64,000 nucleotides of DNA from CAKVLS01 sp045651685 (GTDB taxonomy: Bacteria > Bacillota > Clostridia > Christensenellales > UBA1242), in NCBI GenBank assembly GCA_045651685.1, contig JAZRSV010000023.1, forward strand, positions 1 through 64,000, in the 5' to 3' direction. The position numbers and the translations under genes are program-made. Position 1 is the stretch's first letter. Each line of letters starts with the position of its first letter. This document shows, piece after piece, positions 48,206-54,773 of this stretch. A model generated the notes under the pieces. The model had not been told where the DNA came from. It saw only the letters and a program-made list of their open reading frames with translations, and searched no databases.

Positions 48206-48445
48206 TTATTTGCAAAATAATTCCTTACAAACATTGTAGGTAATTTCAATCACATGGTCAATTTCAAGGTTATGAAGTTGACCTTTTTCTATGTCTAAAT
48301 TAAAGTATTCTTTCCATTTGTCTTTTGAAAACCCTTTAACAAAAGCATCTTCAAGTTCACAAATTTTGTTTAATTGCAATTGTATTTCTGCAGACATTTT
48401 CTCAGTTTCGAGAATATCTCTGACTAGTTGTAAAACGTGGTTCAA
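48206..48445 (-). CDS. Small hypothetical protein, paralogue of the 48770-49003 product
   Basis: A 79-residue acidic helical protein. Its C-terminal segment LHNLEIDHVIEITYNVCKEL aligns with LHKLDIEEHIVHTYKVCKDV of the gene two positions upstream, so the two are paralogues. It begins with TTG, six bases after AGGTG, and overlaps the preceding gene by 44 bases in another frame. The next ATG (codon 17) is an alternative start. Function unknown. Confidence 0.6.
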   Translation of the reverse strand: MNHVLQLVRDILETEKMSAEIQLQLNKICELEDAFVKGFSKDKWKEYFNLDIEKGQLHNLEIDHVIEITYNVCKELFCK

Positions 48446-48767
48446 CTTTCACACCTGCATTAGATTTTATAGAACAATACTTAGGATAATTTTCACCATC
48501 GCTATAAACAAGTATCATTACATCACATTGAATACAGCAATACATAAGCACGTGAAAAACACCATTATAATCAATAAACATATCTTCTTGATACTTGGTA
48601 ATATTGGGTTCATCTTCTAATAACCTTTCACGGAAAGGTATAAACTCTCGCTTTGAAAGATATATAACTCTCTCAACTACATACTCAGCCTCAAAGCCCT
48701 CGCATTTATCAATTCTATTTCTAAGCAATCTAGCATTAGAAATATTACATATAAATCTAGTTTTCAT
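48402..48767 (-). CDS. Small hypothetical protein (121 aa), DUF6329-like
   Basis: A 121-residue protein opening with KTRFICNISNARLLRNR, with a central VERVIYLSKREFIPFRERLL and a C-terminal VLVYSDGENYPKYCSI segment. The order (conserved opening, helix, then a hydrophobic strand followed by a G-Y motif) reminds me of small DUF6329 proteins found on Firmicute mobile elements; this is from memory and tentative. GAGGT precedes the ATG. It sits between two paralogous genes in the same direction. Confidence 0.65.
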   Translation of the reverse strand: MKTRFICNISNARLLRNRIDKCEGFEAEYVVERVIYLSKREFIPFRERLLEDEPNITKYQEDMFIDYNGVFHVLMYCCIQCDVMILVYSDGENYPKYCSIKSNAGVKVEPRFTTSQRYSRN

Positions 48768-48769
48768 AG

Positions 48770-49003
48770 CTACCTCAATTTAAACACATCTTTGCAAACT
48801 TTGTAGGTATGCACAATATGTTCTTCAATATCAAGTTTGTGAAGTTTATTGATGTGGTTAATTAACTTTTCAAACATATCTTTTTGACTTGGTGTAAAGG
48901 TCGAAATCAAATCTTCTTTCATGTGCTGAATATCAATAGATTTTTCAAAATACTCGTGTGAATTCATAAAACTTAAATCCACAAGTTCAATAATCTTTTT
49001 CAT
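48770..49003 (-). CDS. Small hypothetical protein (77 aa), first gene of the three-gene minus operon
   Basis: A 77-residue helical protein beginning MKKIIELVDLSFMNSHEYFEK. It shares its C-terminal half with the 48206-48445 product. The ATG at 49003 follows AAGGAGG by five bases; a GTG six bases upstream lies too close to it. A perfect 8-bp hairpin includes part of this ribosome site, so translation may be regulated. Function unknown. The operon is convergent with and abuts the KAP NTPase gene, which suggests they moved together. Confidence 0.65.
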   Translation of the reverse strand: MKKIIELVDLSFMNSHEYFEKSIDIQHMKEDLISTFTPSQKDMFEKLINHINKLHKLDIEEHIVHTYKVCKDVFKLR

Positions 49004-49025
49004 AAACACCTCCTTATAGGTGTTT
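49004..49025 (-). promoter_or_regulatory. Hairpin covering the ribosome-binding site of the small-gene operon
   Basis: AAACACCT pairs with AGGTGTTT around a 6-base loop. On the minus strand the loop supplies the AAGG and the stem the AGG of the Shine-Dalgarno sequence, and the stem ends at the start codon. Confidence 0.5.
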
Positions 49026-49073
49026 GTCTTTTACCGTACTTTCAATTCTTTTGCAAGTCATTTCACATTTTAT

Positions 49074-49142
49074 TTGAAAATATGGATATAACAATCGCCT
49101 CCTAAGCGATAGTTCTTGGTTCAGTTCTTCTCATTTACACCA
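49074..49142 (+). pseudogene. Decayed tRNA-Arg(CCU) copy in reverse orientation
   Basis: Plus strand: a D-loop-like GGATATAAC, an intact anticodon arm (ATCGC, loop CTCCTAA, GCGAT), then a T-arm region that no longer pairs (around TTGGTTCAGTT) and a terminal ACACCA. No matching 5' acceptor strand. It is opposite in direction to the other tRNA pieces and lies at the boundary between the KAP block and the restriction block. Confidence 0.65.
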
Positions 49143-49198
49143 AAATCATCAATATTTTTGAAATTATTTAATAAAACCATACAAAATTTATAATTTTA

Positions 49199-49207
49199 TG
49201 TTATACT
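49199..49207 (+). promoter_or_regulatory. Extended -10 promoter of the GIY-YIG gene
   Basis: TGT followed by TATACT (49202-49207), 24 bases before the start codon. Confidence 0.5.
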
Positions 49208-49230
49208 TCTTTTATATAGGAGATTTTACT

Positions 49231-49881
49231 ATGGAAAAAGCAGGTGTAATTTATATCTTAACCAATCCATCATTCCCAGAATATGTAAAAATTGGTTATG
49301 CAGATGATGTTAATAAAAGATTAGCTCAATTAAATAAAAGCGAGTGTATTCCTTTTGCTTTTAGAGTTTATGCAACTTATGATGTAAGCTCTAGATTGTC
49401 AGATTTAAAAATACATGAAATAATTGATAGATTAAACCCAGATTTAAGATCAATTGAAAGTTTTGAAGGCAAAAAGAGAGTTAGAGAATTCTATGCAATG
49501 TCTCCAGAAGATGCTTTTGAATTATTAAGAGCAATTGCAGAAATAAACGGAATGGAAAGTAAACTCAAACTTATTACACCTAACAAGGAAGAAAAACAGG
49601 CTGAAAAGCTTGCAGAAGAAATTTCTTCAAGAAATGAAAATTTTTCTTTTGCTAAATGTAATATTCCTGTTGGCTCAGAACTTGAATACATACATGATAC
49701 AAACATAAAATGTTATGTAGTAGATGATAGAAAAATAAAATACAATGGACAAACAATGTATTTAACAGGGCTGGCAAAATTATTATTAAATACAACGAAA
49801 GCTATAAATGGAATTCTTCATTTCCAATATAAAGGAAAGCCATTAACAGAATATTATAATTTATATCAAAAAAAACAGTAA
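49231..49881 (+). CDS. GIY-YIG (T5orf172/MUG113-type) nuclease-domain protein
   Basis: The 216-residue protein opens with GVIYILTNPSFPEYVKIGYA, the modified GIY-YIG signature of the T5orf172 group, followed by VNKRLAQLN with the conserved Arg and later a HEIIDRL helix with the expected His/Glu. The C-terminal 60 residues (MYLTGLAKLLLN, INGILHFQYKGKPL) resemble a RAMA-type domain like the one at the end of the nearby methyltransferase; that resemblance is by eye. GGAG precedes the ATG. It is first in the plus-strand restriction block. Confidence 0.82.
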   Translation: MEKAGVIYILTNPSFPEYVKIGYADDVNKRLAQLNKSECIPFAFRVYATYDVSSRLSDLKIHEIIDRLNPDLRSIESFEGKKRVREFYAMSPEDAFELLRAIAEINGMESKLKLITPNKEEKQAEKLAEEISSRNENFSFAKCNIPVGSELEYIHDTNIKCYVVDDRKIKYNGQTMYLTGLAKLLLNTTKAINGILHFQYKGKPLTEYYNLYQKKQ

Positions 49882-49945
49882 TAATACCTCTGTGCAGATT
49901 ATCTTTTTTTGTTCAATAAATAAAATATAAATGTAGGAGAAACAC

Positions 49946-50578
49946 ATGCAAGAAAACAAGTTTATATTTGATTGTACGAAATGCGACACCCCTTGTGATG
50001 GCATCAGCAAAGGAACTTATATATTCGAAAACGATGTAGATTATTCTGAACGCAAGGAGAATATGATTATTAATCAGATTAACACACTTCCCGATTACAA
50101 AGCTGAAAAGTGTACAAAGGAAGGTTACCCAGATATTTTAGTTCAACATATCCCTACATCAAATATTTTTTATATTGAAATTAAGGCACAAAGAAGAACC
50201 TTTATGTCTGTAAAAAGAATATTGCCAGATGCTGATTTAGAACCTTCAGAAACTTTGGCATGTAACTTGAGTGACTTATTAAGATATATAGATATTAGAA
50301 AAGAAACAAAAGATAAAATTTTTGTTTTGTGGTGTTTAGAAAATAGACCTTGTATTGTACAAGAAGGTAAAACAAATTATTATTATCAAGATATAGATGA
50401 ACTTGAAAAAATATATAACAAATATACAGACAAACGAAGATTTAGAAGAGAAAGTGGTCGTGGAGATGTTGTCAATGGACAACACAAAGGCGTCGTAGTC
50501 AACTACCACTTCAGTCTTAATGAATTTATTGAAATGCATTTGCTTGAGTTGTTAAAAAAAGGAGTTAAAAATGATTAA
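49946..50578 (+). CDS. PD-(D/E)xK-like protein of the restriction operon
   Basis: A 210-residue protein I cannot name. Residues 62-80 show a classical nuclease-like pattern: PD at 62-63, then a hydrophobic strand ending EIK (Glu78, Lys80) and an AQ. The N-terminus has a CTKCDTPC Cys pair set that could bind a metal. It overlaps the restriction endonuclease gene by eight bases, so it belongs to the same operon. It could be a second nuclease, a nicking enzyme or a regulator. AGGAG precedes the ATG. Confidence 0.7.
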   Translation: MQENKFIFDCTKCDTPCDGISKGTYIFENDVDYSERKENMIINQINTLPDYKAEKCTKEGYPDILVQHIPTSNIFYIEIKAQRRTFMSVKRILPDADLEPSETLACNLSDLLRYIDIRKETKDKIFVLWCLENRPCIVQEGKTNYYYQDIDELEKIYNKYTDKRRFRRESGRGDVVNGQHKGVVVNYHFSLNEFIEMHLLELLKKGVKND

Positions 50579-51425
50579 TACATATGAAAATTTCTCAGAC
50601 AAGTTAAATATAAAGATTAGAGATGGTGTAGACTTTTATAAAGAAATTATTTCTACAATTATAAAAAATCCATATAGATATGCAGGATTGTTTAGACTTT
50701 CAAATGCTAAAACCAAACTTTTACAAAATATTACTCAAAGCCGAGAAATTAAATTTGGTGATTTTATGGAAGAAATCGTTACAGATTATTTAGGAGTAAG
50801 AGGTTTCAATAATTTACCTAAATGGCTTGGCACGAATGTTGATGGAGATGATCTTTCTGCAGACCAAATTAGCGAAAAAGATGGCATTATATATTTTGTT
50901 GAACAAAAAATAAGAGATGATCATGACAGTACTAAAAAGCGTGGACAATTTGAGAATTTTGAAAAGAAAATAAGACATATAAAAACATTGTATCCTCAAT
51001 ATGGATTAAAGGCTTATATGTGGTTTATTGATAATAGTTTAAAAAAGAATAAAAACTATTACCTACAGAAAATTGATGAAGTAAGACCTCTTTATAATGA
51101 TGTAGAAATTGGTTGTGTGTATGGAGATGATTTGTTTACCCAAGTTCTTCACGAAGAAGAAATGTGGATAGAAATTAAAACATATTTAGCGCAATGGAAA
51201 GCACAACATACTAGCAATATTGAAATTCCTGATTTAGATTCTGACAACACAGTGTTTGAAGCGATGAAACTCTTATCTGCTAGCGAATTACAAAAATTAA
51301 CTTCAAATGAAAGCATTTTTGTTTTAATAAGACAGGAATTGTTTCCTAATTTAACTAATTTAAGAAGATTAAAACAATATTTTATAGATATTAACGATAA
51401 TCGCAAAAATTATATTCGTATTTAA
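50571..51425 (+). CDS. Type II restriction endonuclease
   Basis: The 284-residue protein has a PD-(D/E)xK-type core: acidic residues at 93-94 (GDDLSAD) and 104, then YFVEQKIRDDHDSTKKRGQ with Glu111 and Lys113. The stretch DDHDSTKKRGQ is a motif I associate with type II endonucleases of the TdeIII/MboII-like kind. It lies directly upstream of a HinfI-like methyltransferase and is its likely partner, so cleavage at GANTC is the simplest expectation, though the endonuclease itself does not prove this. GGAG precedes the ATG, which lies inside the end of the preceding gene. Confidence 0.83.
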   Translation: MINTYENFSDKLNIKIRDGVDFYKEIISTIIKNPYRYAGLFRLSNAKTKLLQNITQSREIKFGDFMEEIVTDYLGVRGFNNLPKWLGTNVDGDDLSADQISEKDGIIYFVEQKIRDDHDSTKKRGQFENFEKKIRHIKTLYPQYGLKAYMWFIDNSLKKNKNYYLQKIDEVRPLYNDVEIGCVYGDDLFTQVLHEEEMWIEIKTYLAQWKAQHTSNIEIPDLDSDNTVFEAMKLLSASELQKLTSNESIFVLIRQELFPNLTNLRRLKQYFIDINDNRKNYIRI

Positions 51426-51473
51426 CTGGATATTTACCAACAATTGCGGTAATTTATAGACAAGGAGAAACAT

Positions 51474-52544
51474 ATGGAATACTTAAACAGAATTTTACAA
51501 GGAGATTGCATAGAAACATTAAAAAAGTTGCCGGAAAATTCTATCGACTTGATTTTTGCAGATCCTCCTTACAATATGCAATTAGAAGATGATTTGATTA
51601 GGTACGAAGGAACAAAGTTTGATGGTGTTGATGATGCTTGGGATAAATTCCCAACACTCGAAGCTTATGCGGAATTTTGTACACAATGGATTACTGAGTG
51701 TAAGCGTGTACTAAAAAAGAATGGTTCATTATGGATTATCGGGTCTTTTCAAAACATCTATAAAATAGGAAGCATTTTGCAAGATATGGGATTTTGGATT
51801 ATAAATGATATAGTTTGGTTAAAATCTAACCCCGTACCTAATTTTAGCGGAACCAGATTTACTAATGCTCATGAAACTATATTATGGGTTGTTAAGGATA
51901 AAAAAGCAAAACCTACATTTAACTATAAAACAATGAAAGACTATAATGGTGGAAAACAAATGAAATCAGTATGGGAAATTCCACTATGCACAGGAAATGA
52001 AAGATTAAAAGATGAAAATGGACATAAAGTTCATTCAACACAAAAACCAGAAGAAATATTAAAGAGAATAATTCTTTCAACAAGTAAAGAGGGAGATATT
52101 GTTCTAGATCCATTCTTTGGAACGGGAACGACTGGTGCTGTTGCGAAAAAATATAATCGTAATTTTGTAGGTGTTGAAATGGATGAAACATATTGTAAGG
52201 CAGCACAAGAAAGAATTGATAATATTGTAGTTGAAGATATGTCTGCGCTAAGACAATTAGAAGAAAAGCCAGCGAAAGTAACCTACAAAAACCTATTAGA
52301 AAAACAAATGATTTCACCTAATGAGAAAATTTATTCTCCAGATGGCAAAATTGAAGCAGTTTGGTGTGATGATAGCTATGTGGATTTAGAAAACGAGCAC
52401 TTAAGTATTCACATTGGTGCTGCTAGATGCTTAAATAGAACAAATTACAATGGCTGGACTTACTGGCATATTCTAAGAGATGGAAAACTTACATTAATTG
52501 ATAACCTAAGAGAAGAATACAGAAAAAGGTATTGTCAAAAATAA
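51474..52544 (+). CDS. HinfI/CcrM-like adenine-N6 DNA methyltransferase
   Basis: A beta-class methyltransferase of 356 residues. The catalytic DPPYNMQ is at residues 30-36, the AdoMet motif DPFFGTGTTGAVA at about 205, and target-recognition residues between. The sequence follows M.HinfI closely: LQGDCIETLKKLPENSIDLI, DDAWDKF, IGSFQNIYKIG, NPVPNFSGTRFTNAHET, FNYKTMK, STQKPE. The C-terminal 90 residues are the RAMA-type domain (KIYSPDGK, SIHIGAARCLN, NGWTYW) of HinfI and CcrM. Expected target: the adenine of GANTC. It protects host DNA from the adjacent endonuclease. AAGGAG precedes the ATG. Confidence 0.93.
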   Translation: MEYLNRILQGDCIETLKKLPENSIDLIFADPPYNMQLEDDLIRYEGTKFDGVDDAWDKFPTLEAYAEFCTQWITECKRVLKKNGSLWIIGSFQNIYKIGSILQDMGFWIINDIVWLKSNPVPNFSGTRFTNAHETILWVVKDKKAKPTFNYKTMKDYNGGKQMKSVWEIPLCTGNERLKDENGHKVHSTQKPEEILKRIILSTSKEGDIVLDPFFGTGTTGAVAKKYNRNFVGVEMDETYCKAAQERIDNIVVEDMSALRQLEEKPAKVTYKNLLEKQMISPNEKIYSPDGKIEAVWCDDSYVDLENEHLSIHIGAARCLNRTNYNGWTYWHILRDGKLTLIDNLREEYRKRYCQK

Positions 52545-52546
52545 AT

Positions 52547-52879
52547 ATGAAAGGTTTAATTATAAAAAAACCGTGGATTGATTACATTCTAGATGGTAAG
52601 AAGACCTGGGAAATTCGTGGATGCAAAACAAACATTAGAGGCAAAATCGAATTAATACAAAGTGGAAGTGGTTTAGTTGTAGGTTCTTGTAATATAATTG
52701 ATTGTAAAGAATTAACTTTAAAAGAATTCTCTAACAATGTAGATAAGCATAATATTTTAGAAATAAAAACTCTTCCCTATAAAAGAACTTATGCTTGGGT
52801 TATTTCAGATGCGATGAGATTTGATAAACCAAGAAAATACAAACACCCTCAAGGTGCAATAATTTGGGTAAATTTATAA
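52547..52879 (+). CDS. ASCH-domain protein
   Basis: The 110-residue protein starts GLIIKKPWIDYILDGKKTWE and continues with the Arg-rich turn of ASCH domains (the motif is roughly KPW, then GKKxxExR), and ends GAIIWVNL. ASCH proteins bind or act on modified nucleic acids or nucleosides. Being the last gene of a restriction-modification operon, it may read or clean up modified bases; that is inference. I start at the ATG three bases after the methyltransferase stop; a TTG at 52532 in the same frame is possible. Confidence 0.8.
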   Translation: MKGLIIKKPWIDYILDGKKTWEIRGCKTNIRGKIELIQSGSGLVVGSCNIIDCKELTLKEFSNNVDKHNILEIKTLPYKRTYAWVISDAMRFDKPRKYKHPQGAIIWVNL

Positions 52880-52905
52880 GAACGGACTAATCCCCGTTCT
52901 TTTTT
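52878..52905 (+). terminator. Intrinsic terminator of the restriction operon
   Basis: AGAACGG (52879-52885) with CCGTTCT (52894-52900) and T6, overlapping the ASCH stop codon. Confidence 0.8.
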
Positions 52906-52968
52906 ATTGCTATCGGCAATATTTTGCAATACTGTATTATTCTATTATATATATTACAAAATAGTATA

Positions 52969-53019
52969 GTGTCATAGTGTCATAAGTGTCATTTAGTGAC
53001 ACTAGTGACACTGTGACGA
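52969..53019. repeat. Six-half-site palindrome A
   Basis: Three GTGTCAT copies (starting 52969, 52977, 52986) face GTGACAC, GTGACAC and GTGAC (starting 52996, 53005, 53013). The array is mirror-symmetric about 52994 with steps of 8, 9, 10, 9 and 8 bases. It could bind a dimeric protein cooperatively or fold into a hairpin. Confidence 0.8.
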
Positions 53020-53135
53020 TATATAATTTATCACGCGCGAGCGCGTATGTGAAAGCCGATAATTAAATAATTTATTGTATCGGTAAAGTATTTCAAGTTC
53101 GCGTTATTCTATAATATATATAACAAAATAATAAT

Positions 53136-53185
53136 CCGTCATTCTGTCATATCCGTCATAAATGACGGTAGTGACAGTATGACAG
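53136..53185. repeat. Six-half-site palindrome B
   Basis: CCGTCAT, CTGTCAT and CCGTCAT (starting 53136, 53144, 53153) face ATGACGG, GTGACAG and ATGACAG (starting 53162, 53171, 53179), mirror-symmetric with steps of 8, 9, 9, 9, 8. The GTCA core is shared with palindrome A; the outer bases differ from A but remain complementary within B for the inner pairs. Confidence 0.8.
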
Positions 53186-53262
53186 ATATTAATTTATTAC
53201 GCGCATATGCACGCACGTATAAGAGCTAATAAAAGAAAATAGAAAATTATGTCACATAAGTA

Positions 53263-53290
53263 TTGCATATTAAAAATTCTATGTTATAGT
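53263..53290 (+). promoter_or_regulatory. Promoter of a putative small RNA
   Basis: TTGCAT (53263-53268), 16 bases, and TATAGT (53285-53290) preceded by a TG extension. It lies about 100 bases before two consecutive terminators, with no ORF between. Confidence 0.55.
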
Positions 53291-53296
53291 GGTTGT

Positions 53297-53474
53297 AGGT
53301 ATTAAATTACCAGTTTGGGGCTTATGTGTTTTTTATATAAGCTGACATGACATCAATAAATATGAGTTAAATCATATTAAACTAGTGCACCTTAGAGAGC
53401 CGATCATTTCGCTCTAAGGTTTTTTCATATCTATTTTTCAGCCCGAGTGGAATACAATCTGCTCGGGCTTTTTT
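53297..53474 (+). ncRNA. Putative small RNA with tandem terminators
   Basis: Between the promoter above and two intrinsic terminators lies about 95 bases without an ORF. Terminator 1: CCTTAGAG (53390-53397) with CTCTAAGG (53412-53419) and T6. Terminator 2: AGCCCGAG (53440-53447) with CTCGGGCT (53462-53469) and T6. Transcripts of about 130 and 178 bases are expected. It begins with a small GGTA/TACC hairpin. An antisense regulator of the replication-like gene downstream or an attenuated leader are both possible. Confidence 0.5.
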
Positions 53475-53562
53475 GTTTTCAAAATTTTTACCAAAAATTT
53501 TCCAATGTAAACAATGTGTTGACATTGCATCTATTAAAATAATTAAAAAATAATTCCCGATA

Positions 53563-53780
53563 GGACAAATGATGTCCGAACGAAATTGATAAAATTTCAA
53601 TGCAACCTGTTCAAATGGTGAACAAGTTGAATTGATAAAATGAAATAAATTTTTAGGTGTATCAAATGCTGATATACCTAAATACCTACAATATAAATAA
53701 TAATTTAGTTCTGTCCAAATGGTGGATAAATCACATTGATAAGATGTTTCTAGTAAGGTGTGCCAAATGGTGGAACACCT
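53563..53780 (+). repeat. Array of five hairpins with constant loop AAATGGT
   Basis: Five hairpins share the loop AAATG[G/A/C]T but have different self-complementary stems: GGAC/GTCC (53563-53577), GTTC/GAAC (53609-53623), AGGTGTATC/GATATACCT (53655-53679), GTCC/GGAT (53713-53727) and AGGTGTGCC/GGAACACCT (53756-53780). Short and long types alternate after the first. The short ones are each followed by ATTGATAARAT eight bases later (53585, 53631, 53735). The array precedes the winged-helix-like gene. Confidence 0.8.
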
Positions 53781-53909
53781 AACCTAGTAGAATAGCTACA
53801 AAAACCAAAATTGGTTTTACCGATGGACTGCAGCCGTCGTTAAAATATAGCAGAAGTTAAGACCTGATCAATCTTAATGTAGGCACAAAATATAACAAAG
53901 GAGGTTTAT
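53781..53909 (+). other. Structured leader before the winged-helix-like gene
   Basis: No gene. It holds an AAAACCAAAATTGGTTTT palindrome, a CGATGG...GTCG hairpin-like segment around CTGCAG, and a TTAAGA/TCTTAA inverted repeat, then AAGGAGG before the ATG at 53910. The arrangement fits a 5' untranslated leader. Confidence 0.45.
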
Positions 53910-54257
53910 ATGTTAAACAAAGTGTTTAGTTTTGATCAATCAATAGCTCTAGACAATCAATTAAATATTAAAGAGATGTTGCTATTGGATTACATTTATA
54001 AATTGTTTAATCCTGAAGATGTTACTAATAAGTCGAAGAACGATAAGCTATATTGCAGGATTACATATAGTAAGTTGTTAAATGATCTTCCTATTTTGCA
54101 AGTAAAAGAGAGACAACTTCGTAACATCATTATTAGTTTGGAAAAGAAAGGCTTCTTAGAAAGATACTCGGAATTGAGAAACCAGTTGTATGTGTTTGTG
54201 TATTTAGACAATTTATTAAAAGATGATTCTCAAAGTACCTCTGAGAATAAAATCTAA
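53910..54257 (+). CDS. Winged-helix-like DNA-binding protein, possibly replication-related
   Basis: A 115-residue protein with FSFDQSIALDNQLNIKEMLLLDYI, then RITYSKLLNDLPILQVKERQLRNIII and SLEKKGFLERY. This is the pattern of a winged helix-turn-helix of the kind found at the N-terminus of phage and plasmid replication proteins. It is too short to be a complete initiator; it may be a truncated one, a regulator, or a partner of a host protein. AAGGAGG lies close to the ATG. It follows the hairpin array, which may control it or be its binding site. Confidence 0.65.
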   Translation: MLNKVFSFDQSIALDNQLNIKEMLLLDYIYKLFNPEDVTNKSKNDKLYCRITYSKLLNDLPILQVKERQLRNIIISLEKKGFLERYSELRNQLYVFVYLDNLLKDDSQSTSENKI

Positions 54258-54773
54258 CCCCCAGGGGCGGTCAAATCTCTAAGCAAAACCCTTTTATGAG
54301 CGGGGCGGCAGTCACGCAAAAACTTTCGCAAAATCAAAAATCAAAATTAAATCAATTAAAAGTGCCACAGATATTGAAAAATAATATATTTTTTAAGATT
54401 TTGATTTTCAAAATAAATCAAATAGAAATCAAAAACATTCAAAATAAATGTTGTTCGGCAATTTTATGTTTTGCAAAGCCATTAAAAACGATTGTCGCAA
54501 ACTTTATTTCAAAATGGATAAATTATCCAAGAAAGATTGTTTCAAGCGATTTAAAAGGGTTTTTGCAAGGAATTTGAGCATTCAAACAAGATTACAAAGA
54601 TACAAAGTTACAAAGATACAAGAATTCAAGATTACAAAATTTCAAGGATACAAAGATACAAGGATTTTATTTTAATTTATTTTGCTGTTTCACTGGACTT
54701 GTAAAGTTCTTTGCGGTACTTTTTGTATCGCATAGAACCTCTAGTCTAGTGAGCATCAGCACACGGAGGTATC
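54258..54773. other. Non-coding segment with GC-rich block and direct repeats
   Basis: About 515 bases. The first 70 bases are much richer in G and C than the surroundings (CCCCCAGGGGC palindrome, GAGCGGGGCGGCAGTCACGC) and look like a conserved functional site rather than coding sequence. The rest is very AT-rich, ends in 8-bp direct repeats (54590-54668) and a CTAGTC-containing stretch before xis. A transfer origin or replication origin is possible. Confidence 0.45.
54590..54668 (+). repeat. Degenerate 8-bp tandem repeats, consensus TACAAAGA
   Basis: About ten head-to-tail units such as TACAAAGA, TACAAAGT, TACAAGAA, TTCAAGAT, TACAAAAT, TTCAAGGA and TACAAGGA. Iteron-like or integrase/excisionase arm sites are possible because xis and int follow directly. 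Confidence 0.7.

Larger units (their letters stand above)
52911..53244. repeat. Diverged tandem duplication with 167-bp period
   Basis: Two consecutive units align with an offset of 167 bases: both begin near TATCGG, pass an AT-rich TTCTATwATATATATwAC, a six-half-site palindrome, an AT-rich step and an alternating CGCGC/ATGCACG segment. The units differ at many positions yet keep the spacing. No gene is present. Confidence 0.75.

Noticed and set aside
53382..53600. 72-codon minus-strand ORF
   Set aside because: It runs through both terminators of the putative small RNA and has no ribosome site or recognisable domain.
53563..53780. CRISPR array
   Set aside because: Repeats are not identical, only the 7-base loop is constant, spacing is irregular and no cas genes are present.
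54296..54577. 93-codon ORF starting MSGAAVTQKLSQ
   Set aside because: Its start lies in the GC-rich block, there is no ribosome site, and the rest follows low-complexity AT-rich DNA. Probably non-coding.
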